From Halopseudomonas sp002296055 (GTDB lineage Bacteria; Pseudomonadota; Gammaproteobacteria; Pseudomonadales; Pseudomonadaceae): DNA of 64,000 nt. The notes under the pieces are model-generated. The model was given only the letters and a program-made list of their open reading frames with translations. It made no database searches and had not been told where the DNA came from. Made by a program: the position numbers and the translations under genes. The stretch lies in assembly GCF_050876985.1 (NCBI RefSeq), contig NZ_JBPAPP010000002.1, one strand, 5' to 3'. Of the stretch, positions 1 to 7,068 are shown piece by piece (positions within the stretch are counted from its first letter, which is position 1; every line of letters begins with the position of its first letter).

Positions 1-370
1 CGGTCAGGAAAGCGCCGTTGATCCCCATCAACTGGAACTGGAACAACGGGTGGAAATTGCGTCCGGCAGCGTCGTCACCACGAATGGCATACAACAACGC
101 ACCGCTGGCAAGTACCGATGTAATCAGCAGCAGCAAGGCACTGAGCCGGTCAACCACCAGCACGATCCCGAACGGTGGCATCCAGTTACCCAAGGCATAT
201 ACCTGGGTGCCCTGGCTCGCCTCCACCAGCAGCAGGCTGGCCAGCAGGACCTGCACCAGGGTTGCCAGCAGCGCCAGTGCGCGCTTCATGTCCAGGCTGC
301 CACGCAGCACCAGCAGCAGTGCGCCAATAAACATGGGCACCAGTACCGGCATAATTGGCAGGTGACTCAT
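1..370 (-). CDS. mrpD: Mrp/Mnh cation:proton antiporter subunit D, N-terminal part (runs off the left edge)
   Basis: Membrane subunit of the multi-subunit Na+(K+)/H+ antiporter, related to the NuoM/NuoN proton-pumping subunits of complex I. About 123 N-terminal residues are visible: a hydrophobic start (MSHLPIMPVLVPMFIGALLL), a second hydrophobic stretch near residues 30-48 and a third near 62-92, as expected of MrpD. The ATG at 370 shares one base with the mrpC stop (TGATG), so the two are translationally coupled. The rest of the gene, and the expected mrpE, F and G, lie to the left of the window. Family call is firm from order and sequence; ion specificity cannot be read here. Confidence 0.85.
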   Translation of the reverse strand, partial: MSHLPIMPVLVPMFIGALLLVLRGSLDMKRALALLATLVQVLLASLLLVEASQGTQVYALGNWMPPFGIVLVVDRLSALLLLITSVLASGALLYAIRGDDAAGRNFHPLFQFQLMGINGAFLT

Positions 371-696
371 CAATGGTCTCCCTTGCCGTCAACGTGGTCG
401 CTATCCAGTTCACCCTGGGCCCGCAGCGCCAGCACCAGCGCATAGGCGGTCATGGCAAAGCCGATAACGATAGCCGTCAATACCAGTGCCTGAGGCAGCG
501 GGTCGGCATACACCTCGGCCTTACCCAGGACGGCCGGCGCTGCATCGCCAATTCGACCGGTAGCGAACAGGAACAGGTTGACCGCATAACTCAGCAGTGC
601 CAGCCCCACTACGACCGGAAAGGTCCGCGCACGCAGCATCAAATACACACCGCAACTGGTCAACACCGCCAGTGCCACCGCATACAGCAGCTCCAT
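370..696 (-). CDS. mrpC: Mrp/Mnh cation:proton antiporter subunit C
   Basis: 108-residue membrane subunit homologous to NuoK, part of the Mrp hetero-oligomeric antiporter that exports Na+ (or K+) in exchange for protons. Three hydrophobic segments are visible (about residues 3-20, 28-46 and 68-92), with the PLPQALVLTAIVIGFA stretch typical of MrpC/NuoK. Length matches the family (about 110-115). It overlaps both neighbours by one base through TGATG junctions, which points to a single polycistronic unit A-C-D with the usual order. There is no sign of damage. Confidence 0.93.
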   Translation of the reverse strand: MELLYAVALAVLTSCGVYLMLRARTFPVVVGLALLSYAVNLFLFATGRIGDAAPAVLGKAEVYADPLPQALVLTAIVIGFAMTAYALVLALRAQGELDSDHVDGKGDH

Positions 697-3488
697 CAGA
701 AATCTCCTTCGCTTCTGCGCGTCTGGGGCAATTTGCCCAGATTGGCCAGAATCAACAGCGTGGCACCCACCACCGTGAGATAAACACCCAGGTCAAACAG
801 CATGGCGGTAGCCAGCTCGATTTCACCCACCAGCGGGATATGGAAATGACCAAAGGCGCTGGTCAGGAACGGATAGCCAAAGGCCCAGCTACCCAGGCCG
901 GTAGCGCCGGCAATGAGCACCCCGGCGCCAGCCAACCAGTGGTAATTCACCGGCCAGCGCTCTGAGGTCCAGGCCTCGCCGCTGGCCACATACTGCAGAA
1001 TCAACGCCACTGAGGTAATCAGGCCGGCGATAAAGCCGCCGCCAGGCAAGTTATGGCCACGCAGGAAGATATAGAAGGAAATCATCAACGCCAGCGGCAG
1101 CAGGACGTGCGACAGGTTCACCAGCATCAGCAGGTCACCACGCTGTGCCCAGGGCTTACCGAGGCTGTCAGCCCCTGGCACGCGCAAGCGCAGGCCGTCG
1201 ATCAAGGCATAGATAGCGATCGCGGCAATGGCCAACACCGTTCCCTCGCCAAGGGTATCAAAGCCACGGAAGTCGACCAGAATCACATTGACCACGTTAT
1301 GCCCGCCACCACCGGTAACCGCGTTGGCGAGGAAGAAGTCAGAGATGCTGTCGTAGGGGCGCGTCAACATACCAAAGGCCAGGGCACCGACCAGCAGGCC
1401 GCAACCACCGGCGATCAGCATGTCACGCCCCCGACGCAGTGCCGAGGACTCGCGCGGCGTGCGGGCCGGCAGGAAGAACAGCGCCAGCATCAGCAGCACG
1501 ATGGTCACCACCTCAACCGAAATCTGCGTCAACGCCAGATCCGGCGCCGCAAACCGGGCAAAACTCAGGGAAACCACCAAGCCAACGACGCTCAGCATGG
1601 TCAGCGACACCAAGCGCAGACGGTGCCAATAGACGGTTGCCAGCGCGCCCAGCATCATGATCAGGGCCGCAGCCAAGGTCACGCCATCGACCGGCGTCAG
1701 GGCGACCGTGCCCTGCAGCGATGGTAGCCGCCACAGCCAGTAGCCGCTGACCACCAGAGCACTGAGCAGCAAGCAGGTGAGATAGCGCTGCAGCGACGCG
1801 TTCTCCAGTAGCAGCGTCAACCGCGCGGCGGCTCGGACCAAGGCCTGCACCGCTCGCTCAAACACCAGTTTGGCATCGATATCACGCTGGCGCGCATACC
1901 AGGCAAACAGCGGGCGGCGAGCCGAATACACCGCGATGCCCACCAACATAGCGACAAAGCTCATCAGCAGCGGCAGGTTAAAGCCATGCCAGATGGCCAG
2001 GCTGTAATAAGGCAGTTCCCCGCCAACGGTTGCCGAGGCAGCAGAGGCAAGCAGCCCAGCTACCGTAAAGCCGGGCGCTAGACCAACCGCAAGACACATG
2101 GCCACCAACACCTCTACCGGCACCTTCATATAGCGCGGCGGCTCGTGAGGCGGGTATTTAGGTAGGTTGACTGGCTTGCCGTTGAAAAACACATCGTGGA
2201 TAAAGCGCAGCGAATACGCCACCGAGAACACCCCGCCCAGGGTGGCGCCTAGCGGGATCAGCCAGCTGAAACTGCCGAGCATGTGCTGCTCCAGCGTCTC
2301 GGTAAAAAACATTTCCTTGCTGAGAAAGCCGTTCAACAACGGCACGCCCGCCATCGCCGAAGCCGCCACCATCGCCAGCGTCGCGGTGTGCGGCATAAAG
2401 CGCAGCAAGCCGTTGATGCGTCGCATGTCGCGGGTACCCGTCTCATGGTCAATGATGCCGGCAGCCATGAACAGCGAGGCCTTGAAGGTCGCATGGTTGA
2501 TGATATGGAACACCGCTGCCACCGCCGCCAGCTGGGTATCCAAGCCAAACAGCAGGGTAATCAGGCCCAGGTGGCTGATCGTTGAGTAGGCCAGCAACCC
2601 CTTGAGGTCGTGCTGAAACAGCGCGGTACAGGCGCCCACCAGCAGCGTGGCCATGCCCGCGCTGCTGACCAGATAGAACCAAAGATCAGTTTCTGCCAGC
2701 GCCGGATACAGGCGCGCCAACAAAAACACGCCGGCTTTGACCATGGTCGCCGAGTGCAAATAGGCCGAGACCGGGGTTGGCGCCGCCATTGCGTGGGGCA
2801 GCCAGAAATGGAAGGGAAACTGCGCCGACTTGGTGAACACCCCCAGCAGCACCAGCACCAAGATCACCGGATAGAGCGCGTGCTGCCGGATCTGTTCACC
2901 AGCGGCAAACACATCGGTCAGCTCGTAACTGCCGACCACCTGCCCCAGCAACAGGACACCGGCCAGCAGCGCCAGACCGCCAGCCCCCGTTACGGCGAGC
3001 GCCATGCGTGCGCCCTTGCGCGCGTCGGTCGAGTGCGACCAATAGCTGATCAGCAGGAAGGACGACAGACTGGTCATCTCCCAGAACACCATCATCAGCA
3101 ACAGGTTTTCGGACAGCACCACGCCGAGCATGGCCGACATGAACAACAACAGATAGCAGAAAAAACGACCCATCGGGTCGCGCTTGGAAAGGTAGTAACG
3201 GGCGTAAAGTATGACCAGCAGGCCGATGCCCTGAATCATCAGCGCAAAGAGAAAGCTCAGACCGTCAAGACGAAAGCTGATGTTCAGCCCCAGGTCCGTC
3301 AACCAGGGCCACGACTGGATCACCGCCTGCCCGGCGAACACTGCGTCGGCATGTTGCCATAGCAGCACCAAGCCGATCACCGGCGCGACCATGGTCATCG
3401 CCGCACACAGCGAGCGCCCCTGATTATTGAACAGCAGCGGCAGCAGGCTGCCGAGTAGCGGAAGAATGACGATCAGCGCCAAGGTCAT
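696..3488 (-). CDS. mrpA: Mrp/Mnh antiporter subunit A with fused MrpB domain
   Basis: 930-residue polytopic membrane protein, the largest subunit of the Mrp antiporter. The first ~600 residues are NuoL-like, with the conserved FWEMTSLSSF segment (essential Glu) and the TKSAQFPFHFWLPHAM segment (Lys and His of the proton path). The last ~140 residues (HVLLPLALMISFYIFLRGHN onward) are the MrpB domain, so A and B are fused, as is usual in Pseudomonas; there is accordingly no separate mrpB before mrpC. First gene of the operon; about 200 bases without a gene precede it. Likely role: Na+ and pH homeostasis at the inner membrane. Whether Na+ or K+ is the substrate is not visible. Confidence 0.93.
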   Translation of the reverse strand: MTLALIVILPLLGSLLPLLFNNQGRSLCAAMTMVAPVIGLVLLWQHADAVFAGQAVIQSWPWLTDLGLNISFRLDGLSFLFALMIQGIGLLVILYARYYLSKRDPMGRFFCYLLLFMSAMLGVVLSENLLLMMVFWEMTSLSSFLLISYWSHSTDARKGARMALAVTGAGGLALLAGVLLLGQVVGSYELTDVFAAGEQIRQHALYPVILVLVLLGVFTKSAQFPFHFWLPHAMAAPTPVSAYLHSATMVKAGVFLLARLYPALAETDLWFYLVSSAGMATLLVGACTALFQHDLKGLLAYSTISHLGLITLLFGLDTQLAAVAAVFHIINHATFKASLFMAAGIIDHETGTRDMRRINGLLRFMPHTATLAMVAASAMAGVPLLNGFLSKEMFFTETLEQHMLGSFSWLIPLGATLGGVFSVAYSLRFIHDVFFNGKPVNLPKYPPHEPPRYMKVPVEVLVAMCLAVGLAPGFTVAGLLASAASATVGGELPYYSLAIWHGFNLPLLMSFVAMLVGIAVYSARRPLFAWYARQRDIDAKLVFERAVQALVRAAARLTLLLENASLQRYLTCLLLSALVVSGYWLWRLPSLQGTVALTPVDGVTLAAALIMMLGALATVYWHRLRLVSLTMLSVVGLVVSLSFARFAAPDLALTQISVEVVTIVLLMLALFFLPARTPRESSALRRGRDMLIAGGCGLLVGALAFGMLTRPYDSISDFFLANAVTGGGGHNVVNVILVDFRGFDTLGEGTVLAIAAIAIYALIDGLRLRVPGADSLGKPWAQRGDLLMLVNLSHVLLPLALMISFYIFLRGHNLPGGGFIAGLITSVALILQYVASGEAWTSERWPVNYHWLAGAGVLIAGATGLGSWAFGYPFLTSAFGHFHIPLVGEIELATAMLFDLGVYLTVVGATLLILANLGKLPQTRRSEGDF

Positions 3489-3547
3489 GCGGGACTTACT
3501 CCGTTAATGGCCAATGCGGCTATCACAGGCAAGCCCACTCCCTAAAC

Positions 3548-3577
3548 AATGGCCCGCGCGTAATAGCGCAGGCCATT
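3548..3577. other. Inverted repeat upstream of mrpA
   Basis: Arms AATGGCC (3548-3554) and GGCCATT (3571-3577), continued inward by GCGC/GCGC around a six-base loop with one mismatch between. It lies 60 bases ahead of mrpA and about 110 bases beyond the slyB-like gene's stop. No T-run follows on either strand, so it may be a leader structure or protein site rather than a terminator. Confidence 0.4.
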
Positions 3578-3653
3578 ATAGAGGCAAGGCCCTGCCCCCG
3601 ATCAACGCAAGCCGCTGAATCCGTTACAAAATGCGTAGTCCGCGGGGCCTGCA

Positions 3654-3680
3654 GGGCAGCGCGGGCCATGCGCGCTGCCC
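3654..3680 (-). terminator. Stem-loop just after the SlyB-like gene
   Basis: Perfect 10-bp GC-rich stem, GGGCAGCGCG (3654-3663) with CGCGCTGCCC (3671-3680), seven-base loop, beginning 10 bases past the stop codon of the minus-strand gene. There is no clear U-tract, so it may work as an mRNA 3'-end stabiliser or a weak terminator. Confidence 0.5.
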
Positions 3681-3690
3681 CTTGGCAAGG

Positions 3691-4152
3691 CTACTTCACC
3701 ACTCGCGACTGGCCATTCACCGTCATGATACGAACACGCTCGCCCGGCGCAAAGCTCACCCCTTCCACCGCTTCCTGCACGTACGCGCGGGTGTAGCCGC
3801 CGTCTTCATTGACAGTAATCTCTACGCCCTGCGTACGGGTAATGCCTTCCTCGGCGGCGGCGCCAGCCATACCACCGGCCAGTGCACCCACGATAGCCGC
3901 GATGGTGCTACCGCGCCCGCCACCGACGGAGCTACCGGCCACGCCGCCAATCGCAGCACCGGCAGCCGGACCAATGATGGTTTTGGTGCCTTCAATCTGC
4001 ACCAGACGTACCGACTCCACGGTGCCCATACGGACCGTCTGCGGCGCGCGTGCATCCTCACGACTGTAAACGTCGCCAGTCAGCGACGACGCACAACCAC
4101 CTAGCGCCAACAGCGCACCCAACACCACGATTGCAACAGACTGCTTTTTCAT
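3691..4152 (-). CDS. SlyB-like outer-membrane lipoprotein with glycine zipper
   Basis: 153-residue lipoprotein. The ATG at 4152 is chosen over an ATG 28 codons upstream because it has a GAGGTG ribosome site and starts a proper type II signal peptide (MKKQSVAIVVLGALLALGGC, Cys20 lipidated). Residues about 68-110 form the glycine-rich zipper (AAIGGVAGSSVGGGRG, IVGALAGGMAGAAAEEG) of the SlyB / Rickettsia 17-kDa antigen family. The C-terminal part holds the ITVNEDGG..YVQE segment and ends GERVRIMTVNGQSRVVK. Role: small outer-membrane lipoprotein linked to envelope integrity; SlyB of E. coli is PhoPQ-dependent, but no PhoP box was recognised here. Monocistronic by context. Confidence 0.85.
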   Translation of the reverse strand: MKKQSVAIVVLGALLALGGCASSLTGDVYSREDARAPQTVRMGTVESVRLVQIEGTKTIIGPAAGAAIGGVAGSSVGGGRGSTIAAIVGALAGGMAGAAAEEGITRTQGVEITVNEDGGYTRAYVQEAVEGVSFAPGERVRIMTVNGQSRVVK

Positions 4153-4238
4153 CTCACCCACCTCGCTGAAATCGACCTGCAGCGCCTTAAAAAAGGCGCC
4201 ACGGTCGGAAACCGATACCACTACGTTCTTTGACAACC

Positions 4239-4259
4239 ATTGATCGGAAAATGATCAAT
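4239..4259. promoter_or_regulatory. Palindrome upstream of the SlyB-like gene
   Basis: Perfect arms ATTGATC (4239-4245) and GATCAAT (4253-4259) with a seven-base A-rich spacer, about 87 bases before the slyB-like start codon. It could be an operator; no regulator is adjacent, so assignment is open. Confidence 0.3.
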
Positions 4260-4420
4260 TCGGGTCGAAATCAATCGCGCTCTGGCATAACATCGGCCGC
4301 GCTTATGAACCGGCGCTCTGAAACACCCAGCGCCACGTCATTTCCTATTTGCGTTTCGTCGTAACCTATAAATACAAAAACCAGCTGGTTGCCCGAATCC
4401 GAGACACCGGAGGTACTGCC

Positions 4421-4696
4421 GTGTTCCCACTACAGGCAGCCTGGCTGTATTACTTGGAAAACCCGGCGCTGGTGCTCAATGCCCTCGCCCTGTTCTTTGC
4501 CGTCAATGGCAGCTGGCTGTGGATTGCCACCCAGCTGCGCAGCAGTCTGGGCCGTCAGCGCCTGGCCACGCTGCCGCCCAGCGAGAGCGACCTTGGCCAA
4601 CACCGCGATCAGCGCATCAACCGCCTGTTTTACAGTGTAGGCGGCCTCTGCCTTGGCTTGGCCACAGTGCTGACGCTCACCAGTACCCAGTTCTGA
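4421..4696 (+). CDS. Small two-segment inner-membrane protein of unknown function
   Basis: 91-residue protein from a GTG at 4421, preceded by GGAGG seven bases upstream; a longer reading from a TTG at 4349 has no ribosome site. Two hydrophobic segments are visible, about residues 16-36 (PALVLNALALFFAVNGSWLW) and 72-88 (VGGLCLGLATVLTLT), joined by a polar loop rich in Arg, Gln and Ser. Stops three bases before the convergent acyltransferase ends. I do not recognise the family; similar small membrane proteins are common beside envelope genes. Confidence 0.65.
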   Translation: MFPLQAAWLYYLENPALVLNALALFFAVNGSWLWIATQLRSSLGRQRLATLPPSESDLGQHRDQRINRLFYSVGGLCLGLATVLTLTSTQF

Positions 4697-4699
4697 CCT

Positions 4700-5848
4700 T
4701 CAGCCCTGTTCCAGCACGCGTAGATGGCTGCGTACAGGGTTGGCGTACTGCAGTAACCAGAACGGCCGCAGTGTCTCGGGAAGCGCGTCCAACCGTGCGG
4801 TGAAGCGCTGCTGCTCCTGCGCCAGTTCCAGCGCAGAAAATCCGTCTCGCCAACCAGCCAACGCCGCCGGCAACGTGTCTTGTTGCTCAAAGGCCAGGTA
4901 GTTGGCTGCATACAAGCGATAGTTACCAAGCACCTGCCGGTCGACCTCGGCCACCACTGCTCGCGCATCGGCCATGCCCGCGGGCAACGGCGTGCCAAAG
5001 GCCACGTGCACTCTCCCCTTGTAACCGGTCAGCCCCATGGCGATGGAGCGATCGTCCTCTCCGGCCTCCTTGGCATAGGCGCCAGTGCGAGCACGCTGTT
5101 CAAGCTCGCGAGCCTTCATGCCGTCGCACGGGTCCCATTCGTAGGAAATGGACACTGGCACCATATTCAGCGAGGCAATCACCTCGTCGAACGGCTCACT
5201 CTTGCGGCTCATGCAAAACATTTTGATGATCGCCGAGTCGGTCTCATCCAGCCCGTCCTTGGCGCGCCCTTCAGCCTGGGCAATCCAGATGGATTCACCT
5301 TCGGCGATAGAGTGGCTGATATAGGCAGACAAGTTCTGATAGGCCTGCAGCTTTTCGCGCCGCCCGGTCAACGAGCGATGCACGATAAAGCTTTTGTTCA
5401 AACGCATCAGGTCGCTGACAAACGGGCGTTGCAACAGGTTGTCGCCAATGGCGATACGCGGCGTCGGGTGGCCAGCGTGGTAAAGCGCGTAATTGACGAA
5501 TGCCGGGTCCATCACGATATCGCGATGATTGGCAATAAACAGGTGCGGCTGCGTTGGACTGAGCTGGTCCAGCCCGCTGTAAGTGACGTCCAGCGTGCTG
5601 CTTTCGATCAGGCGGTCAAGGTAGGGTTCGAGCCGGTGCTGCAGATCATCCACCGTTGCCACACCACGCGCCTCACGACGCAATGCGGCCTGCACCAGGC
5701 GCCGACTGAGGCCCGGCAGCAGGCGATTGATACGCGGCAGGCGATAAGCCGCCAGCATGCGCATCAGTTCCTGGTCGGCCAGCAGCCGTTGCAGCACGGC
5801 CGGCACTTCAGCATCGTTATAGGGGCGGATACCCTCAAACTCGCTCAT
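4700..5848 (-). CDS. Glycerol-3-phosphate / lyso-lipid acyltransferase family protein
   Basis: 382-residue protein of the PlsB/PlsC-type acyltransferase superfamily, which moves acyl groups to glycerophosphate or lyso-lipids at the inner membrane. Seen: block I NHRDIVMDPAF at residues 107-117 with the catalytic His108 and Asp110/Asp114, block II-like RLNKSFIVHRS at 149-159, and block III EGRAKDG at 193-199, the usual glycerol-phosphate contact. Longer than PlsC (about 240-260) and without strong membrane segments, like the cytoplasmic '1-acylglycerol-3-phosphate acyltransferase' paralogues of Pseudomonas. It is divergent from the CPXCG gene. Exact acceptor unknown. Confidence 0.8.
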   Translation of the reverse strand: MSEFEGIRPYNDAEVPAVLQRLLADQELMRMLAAYRLPRINRLLPGLSRRLVQAALRREARGVATVDDLQHRLEPYLDRLIESSTLDVTYSGLDQLSPTQPHLFIANHRDIVMDPAFVNYALYHAGHPTPRIAIGDNLLQRPFVSDLMRLNKSFIVHRSLTGRREKLQAYQNLSAYISHSIAEGESIWIAQAEGRAKDGLDETDSAIIKMFCMSRKSEPFDEVIASLNMVPVSISYEWDPCDGMKARELEQRARTGAYAKEAGEDDRSIAMGLTGYKGRVHVAFGTPLPAGMADARAVVAEVDRQVLGNYRLYAANYLAFEQQDTLPAALAGWRDGFSALELAQEQQRFTARLDALPETLRPFWLLQYANPVRSHLRVLEQG

Positions 5849-5963
5849 GTCACCCTCTGAGTCTTGTCGTCAGCCGCGCATTATGCGTCGGCGACTGCGG
5901 TTTCGCCAGATTGACGATGCAGCTACACTTCGTGTCACACCCCGAATGTATGGAGTATTCACA

Positions 5964-6158
5964 GTGCAGGCGCTGGAAGAAGCCAACCTCGCTTGCCCCC
6001 ACTGCGGCGAGCCCATCACCCTGCTGCTTGACCTGACCGGCGGCGCACAATCCTACGTCGAGGACTGTCAGGTCTGTTGTCAGCCGATCTTGGTCAATCT
6101 GTGGATTGACGAGCACAGCGACGAGCTGCATATCGACCTGCGCCGGGAACAGGACTAA
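5964..6158 (+). CDS. CPXCG-motif cysteine-rich small protein
   Basis: 64-residue probable zinc-ribbon protein. Two Cys pairs are visible, CPHC at 11-14 and CQVC(C) at 35-39, spaced to bind one metal ion. The GTG start at 5964 is chosen because GGAG lies eight bases upstream; an in-frame ATG at 5946 would add six residues but has no ribosome site. First gene of a tight three-gene unit: the DUF2007 gene starts two bases after its stop. Function is unknown for the family. Confidence 0.8.
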   Translation: MQALEEANLACPHCGEPITLLLDLTGGAQSYVEDCQVCCQPILVNLWIDEHSDELHIDLRREQD

Positions 6159-6160
6159 GC

Positions 6161-6421
6161 ATGCAACGCGTCTACAGCCCGGCCGACCTTGCGGAAGCCA
6201 ACCTACTATCCGGCATGCTGGCAGCCCATCACATTCGCAGCCACATCAGCGGCGGCTACCTGCAAGGGGCTATTGGCGACCTGCCAGTGCACGACCTGCT
6301 CGGACTCTGGGTCGATGATGATGACCTGCCGCGCAGCCAGCAGCTGATTCATGACTATCTCAGTGCCAGTCCGTTGCATGATGACGATGACTGGCAAGGC
6401 GCCGGGGAGCCGCAAGTATGA
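6161..6421 (+). CDS. DUF2007 family putative signal-transducing protein
   Basis: 86-residue acidic protein of the DUF2007 type, which has a PII-like ferredoxin fold in family structures. Seen: N-terminal RVYSPADLAEANLLSGMLAA and the LWVDDDDLPRSQQLIHDYL segment, the family hallmarks. It overlaps the next gene by four bases (ATGA) and follows the CPXCG gene by two, so the three are co-translated. No catalytic motif; a binding or sensing role is inferred from the fold only. Confidence 0.8.
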   Translation: MQRVYSPADLAEANLLSGMLAAHHIRSHISGGYLQGAIGDLPVHDLLGLWVDDDDLPRSQQLIHDYLSASPLHDDDDWQGAGEPQV

Positions 6422-7068
6422 GCGGGCGTCTGGCCCAGTTCAGCCCGCCCCACAGCCACCTGCCCGCCGACTGGAAGCCCAACTGGAACCTGGCACCAGG
6501 CAAGCCAACGCTGATCCTGCGCAAACAGGCGGGTCAGATAGAGTGCGTGCAGGCGCTGTGGAATCTGACACCGAGCTGGCTCACCGACCTCAGCCGCGCG
6601 AGCTTCTCCGCCCGCGCCGAATACCTGCATGAGAAACCGATGTTCCGCCAGGCGTTCGCCCAACGGCGGTGCCTGATCCCGGTCGACGGCTATTTTCTCT
6701 GGCTGCAGCAGGGCGCTCGCAAACAGCCCTGGTATCTACGTCGGAAGGAAGGCGGCCTGGCGCTGGCGGGCCTGTGGGAGAGATACCAACTCGATGACGG
6801 ACAGTTCTGGGACAGCTGCGCGCTGATCACCGTACCCGCAAAGGGGCTGGCCAGCCGCTTGGGTGACCGCATGCCCGCCGCACTGAACAGCGGCGAACAG
6901 GCGATCTGGCTGGCCGAGCGCACCGCCGTCAGCGCTCTGCAGCCCTTGCTGCTGAACGCCGAGGGGCGCATCGAGATGATCTACCCAGTCAACCCCGCCG
7001 TAAGCAACCCGGCCACTGCCGGGCCGCATTGCTGCAACCCGAGCGGCCCCGCTCAAACCTTGAACTGA
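6418..7068 (+). CDS. SRAP (YedK/HMCES) family protein with all catalytic residues replaced
   Basis: 216 residues of the SOS response-associated peptidase family, whose active members crosslink to abasic sites in single-stranded DNA through Cys2. Landmarks remain: MSGRLAQFS at the start, NWNLAPGKP at 22-30, FSARAE at 63-68, RRCLIPVDGYFLW at 83-95 and GDRMPAAL at 149-156. Compared with E. coli YedK (Cys2, Asn75, Glu105, His160) the matching positions read Ser2, Ser64, Leu94 and Gly149, so none of the four is kept. The frame is intact and the fold core looks constrained, so this is a pseudoenzyme candidate rather than a decayed gene. Last gene of the operon; its 3' end overlaps the convergent chemoreceptor by 16 bases. 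Confidence 0.85.
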   Translation: MSGRLAQFSPPHSHLPADWKPNWNLAPGKPTLILRKQAGQIECVQALWNLTPSWLTDLSRASFSARAEYLHEKPMFRQAFAQRRCLIPVDGYFLWLQQGARKQPWYLRRKEGGLALAGLWERYQLDDGQFWDSCALITVPAKGLASRLGDRMPAALNSGEQAIWLAERTAVSALQPLLLNAEGRIEMIYPVNPAVSNPATAGPHCCNPSGPAQTLN

